Shown one piece after another: positions 51,312 through 57,797 of a DNA stretch of 64,000 nucleotides (positions within the stretch are counted from its first letter, which is position 1; every line of letters starts with the position of its first letter). Source of the DNA: an uncultured Piscinibacter sp. (GTDB lineage: Bacteria; Pseudomonadota; Gammaproteobacteria; Burkholderiales; Burkholderiaceae_C); the NCBI RefSeq assembly GCF_937952055.1, contig NZ_CALFYO010000020.1, positions 434,001-498,000 of the forward strand, written 5' to 3'. The notes under the pieces are model-generated. The model was not told where the DNA came from. It was given only the letters and a program-made list of their open reading frames with translations, and ran no database searches. Made by a program: the position numbers and the translations under genes.

Positions 51312-51331
51312 AACTGTCAGTTCTTACAGGT
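51312..51331 (-). promoter_or_regulatory. lux-box-like palindrome upstream of the peptide gene
   Basis: On the minus strand it reads ACCTGTAAGAACTGACAGTT. Fifteen of 20 positions match the classical lux box ACCTGT-N8-ACAGGT type, with half-sites differing at one position. It is centred 86 bp upstream of the peptide start. An AT-rich stretch (GAAATCAAT, 51289-51281) at the right distance could be the -10 element of an activated promoter. It fits control by the adjacent LuxR-type protein. Confidence 0.65.
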
Positions 51332-51387
51332 CGCCCGTCCGGGCCGTCCCGGCGAAGTCCTCGCAGACTCTCGCACAGCGTTGCGGG

Positions 51388-52101
51388 TCAGCGGATCAGC
51401 CCGAGGCGAAGCGCCTTGAGCACGGCTTGGTGCTTGTTGACGCAGCCCAGTTTGTGCATCGCGTTGTTGACGTGCAGAACCGCCGTGCGCTCGCTGATGC
51501 CGAGGATGTTGCCAACCTCCCAGGCGGTCTTGCCATCCATGGTCCAGCGCAGGCTCTCGATCTCGCGAGGCGTCAGCGCGGGTGCGCCGGACTCCTTCGC
51601 GGCGGGCAGCATGATGCGCATCGCAGCCTCCTGAGCGTGTACCGCGAAGAGTTGCAGATCCGCCACGATGCGCGTCAGTTCGGACCGGTCGCTGGGCAGC
51701 GACTGATCACGGTCGACACCGAGGACAAAATGCCGCCCCTCGGGCATGTGCAGCGCCAGGGCAATGCCGGTGTGGTAGCCGAAGCGCGCCTGTTCGTCCC
51801 AGACGTCCGCCTGCCCCACCTTCACGTAGGTGTCGCGGTTCCAGATGATGGGCACGCTCTGCCGCTTGCAATGCTGCATCACGGGGTCGACGCGACCCTG
51901 GCTCAGATCCTCGTAGACATCGCGGAAGCTGGCCGGTGCGTTGTCGACGCTGATGAACTCGGGCTCGCCCAGGAAGTGGTCAATGACCGTCGTGGCCGTC
52001 ACCGTCTCGAAGCCGAGCCGCTTCGCGAAGAGCACGACATGCCCCAGGAACTCCTCGCGGTCCCTTGCTCCCAGCACCGACAGATATCCATCCTGAAGCA
52101 T
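51388..52101 (-). CDS. LuxR-type regulator with autoinducer-binding domain, no luxI nearby
   Basis: 237 residues. The N-terminal autoinducer domain (about 15-165) keeps residues equivalent to TraR Tyr61, Asp70, Pro71 and Trp85 (Tyr63, Asp72, Pro73, Trp87) and a Gly near 112, but the Trp57 position is Phe59. The C-terminal LuxR HTH starts at LTPREIESLRW. No acyl-homoserine-lactone synthase is in the window, so it is a LuxR solo. It reads toward the peptide-export genes. The ATG at 52101 has AGG upstream; a GTG at 52122 is the alternative. Confidence 0.9.
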   Translation of the reverse strand: MLQDGYLSVLGARDREEFLGHVVLFAKRLGFETVTATTVIDHFLGEPEFISVDNAPASFRDVYEDLSQGRVDPVMQHCKRQSVPIIWNRDTYVKVGQADVWDEQARFGYHTGIALALHMPEGRHFVLGVDRDQSLPSDRSELTRIVADLQLFAVHAQEAAMRIMLPAAKESGAPALTPREIESLRWTMDGKTAWEVGNILGISERTAVLHVNNAMHKLGCVNKHQAVLKALRLGLIR

Positions 52102-52153
52102 GCTCTGCCTGGGCGTCGCCACCCCGGATCCCTTTCAATCGCCCCCGCGTGGT

Positions 52154-52173
52154 TCCTGCAAGGTCTTACAGAT
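52154..52173. promoter_or_regulatory. Weak lux-box-like element upstream of luxR-type gene
   Basis: TCCTGCAAGGTCTTACAGAT matches 14 of 20 positions of the lux-box consensus, but its half-sites are only partly symmetric. It lies in the divergent gap between the LuxR-type gene and the small gene at 52223, where it could serve autoregulation or control of the small gene. Support is weaker than for the site at 51312. Confidence 0.4.
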
Positions 52174-52222
52174 GGCAGGCGAGCGACGACTCGCCACACT
52201 CTGCCTCATCGGCTCATCAACG

Positions 52223-52624
52223 ATGGATCTCCATCGCAAGCATTCCACCATGACACCCGCCTGGATCGTCTGCGCATGGCCACCCGTATTGTGGCCGGTG
52301 TCCTCCGCTTCCAACCTGCATCTGGTCCATCTCGGCACCCGCGTGCTGCATTATGGAGACGCTGCCTGCCCGTGCAGCGGCCAGACGCTGTGGGCAGGGG
52401 CCTCTAATGATCGCTCCGCCGGCGTCGCCTGGGACTGGATCGAAGTCGAGGAAGGCGTGGTCGCCCTGGCCGACCCGTTTGGCCTGGTGACCAACCTGAA
52501 ACTGCTGGATGCCAGTGGTCAGGCGCTGAGCGACTTCGAAGTCGCAGTGCATCTCAACGGCCTCGTCCATGCCTTGCCCTGGCAATCCGAAGTGCAGCGG
52601 GCGCTTCATCACCTCGATGCCTGA
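52223..52624 (+). CDS. Hypothetical protein divergent from the LuxR-type gene
   Basis: 133 residues from this ATG. The frame is open further upstream; ATGs at 52172, 52223 and 52250 are all possible and none is decisive. The C-terminal 90 residues (VHLGTRVLHYGDAACPC to HALPWQSEVQRAL) have a well-formed coding pattern with mixed hydrophobic and acidic residues and no signal peptide or membrane segment. I recognise no family. The antisense frame is less protein-like. Its position suggests it may belong to the LuxR circuit. The 154 bp after it shows no gene. Confidence 0.5.
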   Translation: MDLHRKHSTMTPAWIVCAWPPVLWPVSSASNLHLVHLGTRVLHYGDAACPCSGQTLWAGASNDRSAGVAWDWIEVEEGVVALADPFGLVTNLKLLDASGQALSDFEVAVHLNGLVHALPWQSEVQRALHHLDA

Positions 52625-52778
52625 GCTGACGGGCGAGTCAGCATCTCGTTACCAAACAGCGTCAGGAAATCCCCGATAGACGGCGACCGGCCCCTTCCCC
52701 TGGCCGCGCCGTGCGACTACCCTTTTCATCTTAGCGACAACGAAGTATTGCCGCGTGGTCTTCTCCGTCGTTGGATGC

Positions 52779-53072
52779 ATGAAAGAGTATCGACTATCCG
52801 CTTGGCCCGACCTCGACGCGTCTCATGAGCGCATGGCCTATCGCCGCATGCTCAGCGACATGTCTCAGCGCCATGTCACGCTCGCCGAGTTGTGCGCGCA
52901 CAGCGGTCTGGCGCGGCAGCAGGTCACCGCTTTCCTTGGCATGCTCGCCGGCCGTGGACTGGTGGTCGAACGCGACGTGCCGCGGCTGGCCTTCAGCAGT
53001 CCGCTGCGCCCACTCGGAGAATGGCTGCGCCGCAGTCTGCCGGCCCGCAACGGCAACACCCGACGCGGCTGA
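52779..53072 (+). CDS. Small winged-helix-like DNA-binding protein
   Basis: 97 residues from ATG 52779 (an in-frame GTG lies at 52755). The segment VTLAELCAHSGLARQQVTAFLGMLAGRGLVVER (central part) has the shape of a helix-turn-helix with a wing. No effector domain is present. It precedes the ANTAR regulator by 54 bp and the nitrate genes, so it may be a local regulator, but this is inference from position. No exact family is recognised. Confidence 0.6.
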   Translation: MKEYRLSAWPDLDASHERMAYRRMLSDMSQRHVTLAELCAHSGLARQQVTAFLGMLAGRGLVVERDVPRLAFSSPLRPLGEWLRRSLPARNGNTRRG

Positions 53073-53080
53073 CGGCGGCC

Positions 53081-53097
53081 GGACCGGGGACCGGTCC
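53081..53097. repeat. Perfect 7-bp inverted repeat before the ANTAR gene
   Basis: GGACCGG and CCGGTCC are separated by three bases. It lies eight bases after the small winged-helix gene and 30 bases before the ANTAR regulator. It could terminate the first transcript or be an operator; there is no T-run. Confidence 0.4.
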
Positions 53098-53126
53098 CTT
53101 GGCGCGAATGTTGCGGTGCGCCTGCC

Positions 53127-53759
53127 ATGCCGCCCCCGCAACCACTTCGCATCGTCATCGTCGCCCCCGAGGCAGCGGACCGCGATCTGTCGGACGCGCT
53201 GAGCGAAGGTGAGCTGGAGCGCTCGCGCAGCCTGCGTATCGGCCTGCTGGAGAGCGGCTACAACATCGTCGCCATGTTGCCGGCCGATCCCTTCCTCCCG
53301 GAACGGCTGGCGCAGATCGCTCCCGACATGATCATCGTCGATGCCGAGAGCCAGGCTCGGGACACTCTTGAGCATGTGGTCATGGCCACCCGAGACGCAC
53401 GTCGTCCGATTGTGCTGTTCACCAACGACGAAGACACGAGCGGCGTCGGGGCCGCCATTGCAGCGGGTGTCTCGGCATACGTGGTGGCCGGGCTCGCGCC
53501 GGAACGCATTCGTCCGGTCCTGGATGTGGCGCTTGCACGATTCGCCCACGAAGAAGCACTGCGCCGGGAATTGGCCGACGCGCGGACGCAGTTGAGCGAG
53601 CGAAAGGTGATCGACAAGGCCAAGGGGATCCTGATTGCGCGACACGCGCTCACCGAAGACCAGGCCTATGCGCGCCTGCGCAAGACCGCGATGGACCGTG
53701 GCATGCGCCTGGTCGAGGTGGCGCAGCGCATCATCGACGTCGCCGATCTGCTGATTTGA
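53127..53759 (+). CDS. nasT: ANTAR-domain antitermination regulator, NasT-like
   Basis: 210 residues. The N-terminal receiver-like domain (about 5-135) is followed by a coiled coil and the ANTAR RNA-binding domain (KAKGILIARHALTEDQAYARLRKTAMDRG, 165-200). NasT proteins bind a two-hairpin leader and let polymerase read through a terminator when nitrate or nitrite is present. Such a leader and a NasS-like gene lie directly downstream. An insertion after the first acidic motif (DLSDALSEGELERSRS) lengthens the receiver loop. The start is the only suitable ATG and has a weak ribosome site. Confidence 0.9.
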   Translation: MPPPQPLRIVIVAPEAADRDLSDALSEGELERSRSLRIGLLESGYNIVAMLPADPFLPERLAQIAPDMIIVDAESQARDTLEHVVMATRDARRPIVLFTNDEDTSGVGAAIAAGVSAYVVAGLAPERIRPVLDVALARFAHEEALRRELADARTQLSERKVIDKAKGILIARHALTEDQAYARLRKTAMDRGMRLVEVAQRIIDVADLLI

Positions 53760-53766
53760 GCGAACC

Positions 53767-53783
53767 TGCACCGCGGCGGTGCA
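53767..53783. promoter_or_regulatory. NtrC-type enhancer site 1
   Basis: TGCACCGCGGCGGTGCA is a 17-base palindrome matching the NtrC pattern TGCACC-N5-GGTGCA perfectly. Its centre is about 106 bp upstream of the predicted transcription start. It sits eight bases after the ANTAR gene. The same sequence could form a hairpin in RNA, but the promoter context favours a DNA-binding site. Confidence 0.8.
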
Positions 53784-53797
53784 GTTCGGCCCCGAGC

Positions 53798-53814
53798 GCC
53801 ACGAGATTGGTGCA
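53798..53814. promoter_or_regulatory. NtrC-type enhancer site 2 (half perfect)
   Basis: The right half GGTGCA is exact and CAC of the left half is kept. The centre is 31 bp from site 1, close to three helical turns, the spacing of paired NtrC sites such as those at glnA. Binding would be cooperative with site 1. Confidence 0.6.
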
Positions 53815-53853
53815 TCGCAGCATCGATTCTGATGAAACCACCGCGCCACCGGC

Positions 53854-53869
53854 TGGCACGCTGATTGCT
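53854..53869 (+). promoter_or_regulatory. Sigma-54 (-24/-12) promoter of the nitrate uptake operon
   Basis: TGGCACGCTGATTGCT matches the consensus TGGCACG-N4-TTGCW at all defined positions. The start of transcription should be near 53880, four bases before the first leader hairpin. With the upstream NtrC sites this ties expression to nitrogen limitation. Confidence 0.85.
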
Positions 53870-53883
53870 CCGACTTCGTCGGA

Positions 53884-53901
53884 AGGGTCAAAGGCGACCC
53901 T
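53884..53901 (+). promoter_or_regulatory. ANTAR-type hexaloop hairpin (P1) in the leader
   Basis: AGGGTC and GACCCT enclose the six-base loop AAAGGC, with A at loop position 1 and G at position 4, as reported for ANTAR targets. It would be almost the 5' end of the transcript. A candidate second hairpin, GGAC-GACGAC-GTCC at 53942-53955, overlaps the terminator arm and has the loop G4, but G instead of A at loop position 1. Confidence 0.65.
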
Positions 53902-53907
53902 CCCGAT

Positions 53908-53941
53908 CACCGCAGCGCCTCGAGGCCGACTCGCTGCGGTG
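53908..53941 (+). other. Strong leader stem-loop between P1 and the terminator
   Basis: CACCGCAGCG and CGCTGCGGTG form a perfect 10-bp stem around a 14-base loop. It does not compete with the terminator and may place the two recognition elements close together. Its role is inferred. Confidence 0.5.
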
Positions 53942-53949
53942 GGACGACG

Positions 53950-54002
53950 ACGTCCTCACGAACTCAGCCCGATGGGCTGAACACGTGCGGACGTTTTTTT
54001 TT
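53950..54002 (+). terminator. Leader intrinsic terminator (attenuator)
   Basis: Arms ACGTCCTCACG and CGTGCGGACGT pair with one mismatch; an inner stem TCAGCCC/GGGCTGA with loop GAT extends it. Nine T residues follow directly. It lies 51 bases before the first transporter-operon gene, so it must be bypassed for expression; the ANTAR protein is the likely antiterminator. Confidence 0.85.
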
Positions 54003-54053
54003 GCCTGCGATCCTGCCCTCGACCTCGAAGCAGCCTCGACCGACTCGACGCCC

Positions 54054-55301
54054 ATGAGCCAGCCAGATCACGCCACAGCCGATTCGAATGTACGCGCGCC
54101 GGCAGACCTGCCCGGGGCGCGTACTGCCGTGCATGTGCAGGGCTCGGACAAGCCCGAGAAGGAGGAAGTGCGCATCGGCTTCATGCCACTGACGGACTGC
54201 GCCTCGGTCGTGATGGCCTCGGAGCTCGGATTCGACGCGAAGCACGGCATCAAGATCGTCCCGACGCGCGAAGCCTCGTGGGCAGGCGTGCGAGACAAGC
54301 TCGTGAGCGGCGAAATCGACATGGCGCACGCGCTCTACGGTCTGGTCTATGGCGTGCATCTGGGCATCGGCGGGCCGAAGCACGACATGGCGGTACTGAT
54401 GACCCTGAGCCAGAACGGACAGGGACTGACCCTTTCCAGGGAACTCGCCGCGAAGGGTGCCACAGACGCAACGTCGTTGGCGCGGCTCATGAAGAAGGAA
54501 AGGCGCGACTACACCTTCGCACAGACCTTCCCCACCGGCACGCATGCCATGTGGCTGTACTACTGGCTGGCCTCGGCAGGCATCAACCCTTCCACCGACA
54601 CCAAGGTCGTCACCGTGCCGCCATCCCAGATGGTGGCCCACATGCGCGACGGGCATGTCGATGGCTTCAGTGTCGGCGAACCATGGAACCATCGAGCCGT
54701 GATCGACGGCATCGGCGTCACCGCGGCCACCTCACAGGAGGTCTGGAAGAATCACCCTGAAAAGGTTCTGGGCACCACCAGCGAGTTCGTCCGCAAACAT
54801 CCCAACACCTGCCGCGCCGCGGTGATGGCGGTGCTGGAGGCGAGTCGCTGGATCGAAGCCAGCCCGCAGAACAAGTTGAAGATGGCCGAGACGATCGCCG
54901 GCAGGGCCTTCGTCAACACGAGCGTCGAGGCCATCAGTCCGCGCATCCTGGGTCGCTACCAGAACGGGATGGGAAGGTCCTGGGACGATCCCGACAGCCT
55001 GAGCTTCTTCTCTGACGGCTCCGTCAACTTCCCGTACCTGTCTGACGGAATGTGGTTCATGACCCAGCACAAGCGCTGGGGGTTGCTCAGGGAGCATCCG
55101 GACTACCTCGCGGTGGCTCGGCAGATCAATCGCACCGATCTCTACAGGCAAGCCGCGAGCGCACTGAACATCAGCGCGCCGGCGCAGCCCATGCGCAGCA
55201 GCACGCTGATCGACGGCGTGCTGTGGAACGGCACCGAACCGGCCGCTTACGCCGACAGCTTCCGAATCCGATTCGCCGCACCGCAGAGTGCGTTGGCGTA
55301 G
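54054..55301 (+). CDS. nasS: NrtA/CmpA-family protein without signal peptide, NasS-like nitrate sensor
   Basis: 415 residues. The fold is that of nitrate-binding proteins ([21 protein letters not shown] ... [15 protein letters not shown]), but the N-terminus is polar with no export signal. NasS proteins are such cytoplasmic NrtA relatives; they bind NasT and release it when nitrate or nitrite binds. An ANTAR gene immediately upstream supports this role. It lies after the leader terminator, so its own synthesis is under the control it exerts. The start ATG has no evident ribosome site. Confidence 0.78.
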   Translation: MSQPDHATADSNVRAPADLPGARTAVHVQGSDKPEKEEVRIGFMPLTDCASVVMASELGFDAKHGIKIVPTREASWAGVRDKLVSGEIDMAHALYGLVYGVHLGIGGPKHDMAVLMTLSQNGQGLTLSRELAAKGATDATSLARLMKKERRDYTFAQTFPTGTHAMWLYYWLASAGINPSTDTKVVTVPPSQMVAHMRDGHVDGFSVGEPWNHRAVIDGIGVTAATSQEVWKNHPEKVLGTTSEFVRKHPNTCRAAVMAVLEASRWIEASPQNKLKMAETIAGRAFVNTSVEAISPRILGRYQNGMGRSWDDPDSLSFFSDGSVNFPYLSDGMWFMTQHKRWGLLREHPDYLAVARQINRTDLYRQAASALNISAPAQPMRSSTLIDGVLWNGTEPAAYADSFRIRFAAPQSALA

Positions 55302-55365
55302 CGGATCCATGCCGACTCGTCGCCGATCCACCCTTTTCACCGACCACGTCTCGCAGGAGCTCAAC

Positions 55366-56745
55366 ATGACCCAATCTTCAAACCCCAACATCCGTCGTCG
55401 CCGACTCATTGCCGGATCGGCCGCGCTGGCGGGAAGCAGCCTGCTCGGTTCGACGGCGGCACTCGCTCAGAAGAGGCCACTGCCCGAGAAGGAAGTCCTG
55501 AAGTTCGGGTTCATCAAGCTCACGGACTGCGCCCCGCTCGTCATCGCCTACGAAAAGCACTTCTTCGAGGACGAGGGCCTGAACGTCACGCTCGAAGCCC
55601 AGGCCAACTGGAAAGTGCTGCTGGACCGCGTGATCGACGGACAGCTCGACGGTGCACACATGCTCGCCGGTCAGCCCCTGGGCGCAACGATCGGGTTCGG
55701 TACCAAGGCCGACGTGGTGACCGCCTTCAGCATGGATCTCAACGGCAACGGCATCACGGTGTCGAATGCAGTCTGGCAGGAGATGAAGCCGATGCTCCCG
55801 ATGGAGGGCGGCAAGGTCAAGCATCCCATCAAGGCCGATGCGCTGAAGAAGGTCGTCGACAAGTGGAAGGCCCAGGGCAAGCCGTTCAAGATGGGCATGG
55901 TGTTCCCGGTCTCCACCCACAACTACGAGCTGCGCTACTGGCTCGCCGCCGGGGGGCTGAACCCCGGCTTCTACAGCTCGACGGACATCAGCGGCACCAA
56001 AGGTGCCGACGTGCTGCTGTCCGTCACGCCGCCGCCGCAGATGCCCTCCACCATGGAAGCCGGGACCATCAATGGCTATTGCGTGGGCGAGCCCTGGAAC
56101 CAGCAGGCCGTGGTCAAGGGCCTGGGAGTGCCCGTCATCACCGACTACGAGATCTGGAAGAACAATCCGGAGAAGGTGTTCGGCGTCACACGCGGCTGGG
56201 CCGACAAGAACCCGAACACCCATGTCGCCGTGGTGAAGGCACTCATCCGCGCGTGCATGTGGCTCGACGCGAGCATGGCCAATCGGGTCGAGGCGGTGAA
56301 GATTCTGGCCCAGCCGAACTATGTGGGCGCGGATGCCGCGGTCATCGGAAACAGCATGACCGGCACCTTCGAGTACGAGAAGGGCGACAAGCGCCCGCTG
56401 CCCGACTTCAATGTGTTCTTCCGCTACTTCGCCACCTACCCCTTCTACAGCGACGCCATCTGGTACCTCACGCAGATGCGCCGCTGGGGCCAGATCACCG
56501 ATGCCAAGCCCGACAGCTGGTACATGGAGACCGCGAAGAAGGTTTACCTGCCTGCGGTCTACATGAAGGCTGCGCAGGCCTTGATTGCGGAAGGCAAGGC
56601 GAAAGCCAGCGACTTCCCGGACAAGTCCGACGGCTTCAAGGGGCCGCAGGACGGCTTCATCGACGGCATCGTCTACGACGGCCGCAAGCCCAATGAGTAC
56701 CTGAACAAATTCAAGATCGGGCTGAAGCAGGCCGACTCGGTCTGA
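55366..56745 (+). CDS. nrtA: Nitrate ABC transporter substrate-binding protein (NrtA), Tat-type signal
   Basis: 459 residues. The signal ([15 protein letters not shown] ... ALAQ) has the twin-arginine form and a moderately hydrophobic core, so export by Tat is likely. The binding domain has the same motifs as the preceding gene ([34 protein letters not shown]). It delivers nitrate to NrtB in the periplasm. The start at 55366 has AGGAG upstream. A 64-bp gap separates it from the sensor-like gene. Confidence 0.9.
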   Translation: MTQSSNPNIRRRRLIAGSAALAGSSLLGSTAALAQKRPLPEKEVLKFGFIKLTDCAPLVIAYEKHFFEDEGLNVTLEAQANWKVLLDRVIDGQLDGAHMLAGQPLGATIGFGTKADVVTAFSMDLNGNGITVSNAVWQEMKPMLPMEGGKVKHPIKADALKKVVDKWKAQGKPFKMGMVFPVSTHNYELRYWLAAGGLNPGFYSSTDISGTKGADVLLSVTPPPQMPSTMEAGTINGYCVGEPWNQQAVVKGLGVPVITDYEIWKNNPEKVFGVTRGWADKNPNTHVAVVKALIRACMWLDASMANRVEAVKILAQPNYVGADAAVIGNSMTGTFEYEKGDKRPLPDFNVFFRYFATYPFYSDAIWYLTQMRRWGQITDAKPDSWYMETAKKVYLPAVYMKAAQALIAEGKAKASDFPDKSDGFKGPQDGFIDGIVYDGRKPNEYLNKFKIGLKQADSV

Positions 56746-56815
56746 AGCGCCTGCGGACCGCGGCCACTGGGCGCGGTCCGGGCCCACTCACGTCGACATT
56801 CGTCAGGACCTGACC

Positions 56816-57784
56816 ATGGAATTCATTCTCAGACGCATCGGCGGCGGACTGCGCCGCGATCCACGCCTTCTCGCGCGCGCGTTGCTCCTGAATGCCGGCG
56901 TTCCGCTGGTGGCGATGGTGATCTTCCTCGCCGTGTGGGCCGCTTTGGCGCCCCGCATCCAGACCAGCCTCGGCGCGATTCCGGGGCCGGCCCAGGTGTT
57001 CGAGCAGGCCAGGACACTCTGGGACGACCATCTCGGCGAACGGATCAAGCGCCGCGAGTTCTACGAGCGACAGGACAAGCGCAACCAGGAACGTCTGGCC
57101 GAGGATCCGAACTACCAGCCTCGACATTTCGAGTGGACCGGCAAGCCGACCTACATCGATCAGATCTTCACGAGTCTGTACACGGTCTTCACCGGCTTTC
57201 TGCTGGCCACCATCATCGCCGTCCCCTTGGGCATCCTGGCCGGGTCGTCGAAGATCGTGCAGTCCGCCATCAATCCGATCGTGCAGATCTTCCGGCCGGT
57301 TTCGCCGCTGGCTTGGCTTCCGATCGTCACGCTGGTGGTCAGCGCCGTGTACGTCACGAGCGGGCCGCCGATGTTCCAGAAGTCGTTCCTGGTCTCGGCA
57401 ATCACGGTCACGCTGTGCTCCCTGTGGACCACGCTGATCAACACGGCCGTCGGCGTGACCTCGGTGGACAAGGACCTCGTGAACGTGGGAAAGGTACTGA
57501 AGCTGCCGCTCTCCACACGCGTTCGCAAGATCATCCTGCCATCGGCCCTGCCCTTCATCTTCACCGGCATGCGCCTGTCGCTGGGCGTGGGCTGGATGGT
57601 GCTGATCGCGGCGGAAATGCTCGCGCAGAACCCCGGACTCGGCAAGTTCGTCTGGGACGAATTCCAGAACGGCAGTTCGGACTCGCTCGGCCGCATCATG
57701 GTCGCCGTGTTCACCATCGGAGTGATCGGCTTCGCGCTCGATCGGGCCATGCAAGTTCTCCAGAACCTCTTCGCGCGAAGCTGA
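56816..57784 (+). CDS. nrtB: Nitrate ABC transporter permease NrtB
   Basis: 322 residues with six or seven membrane helices. A typical EAA-like loop appears as [28 protein letters not shown]. Between the first and second helix is an unusual charged segment of about 65 residues ([18 protein letters not shown] region). It forms the inner-membrane channel. The gap of 70 bp after nrtA shows no hairpin of note. Confidence 0.92.
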   Translation: MEFILRRIGGGLRRDPRLLARALLLNAGVPLVAMVIFLAVWAALAPRIQTSLGAIPGPAQVFEQARTLWDDHLGERIKRREFYERQDKRNQERLAEDPNYQPRHFEWTGKPTYIDQIFTSLYTVFTGFLLATIIAVPLGILAGSSKIVQSAINPIVQIFRPVSPLAWLPIVTLVVSAVYVTSGPPMFQKSFLVSAITVTLCSLWTTLINTAVGVTSVDKDLVNVGKVLKLPLSTRVRKIILPSALPFIFTGMRLSLGVGWMVLIAAEMLAQNPGLGKFVWDEFQNGSSDSLGRIMVAVFTIGVIGFALDRAMQVLQNLFARS

Positions 57785-57797
57785 CGAGGGCCACCCC

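Noticed and set aside
52217..52612. A 131-codon minus-strand frame opposite the hypothetical gene
   Set aside because: It overlaps the plus-strand gene entirely; its composition (Gly, His, Met, Gln) is less protein-like and it has no ribosome site.
52700..52720. A second sigma-54 promoter (TGGCCGCGCCGTGCG)
   Set aside because: The GG-GC spacing is one base short and the -12 element is poor.
53761..53788. An intrinsic terminator for the ANTAR gene
   Set aside because: The stem is strong but has no T-run. It contains an exact NtrC palindrome at enhancer distance from a sigma-54 promoter, which explains it better.
53865..54053. An N-terminal extension of 63 codons on the NasS-like protein
   Set aside because: It would translate the leader hairpins and terminator, giving an Arg-rich and Phe-run sequence not found in the family.
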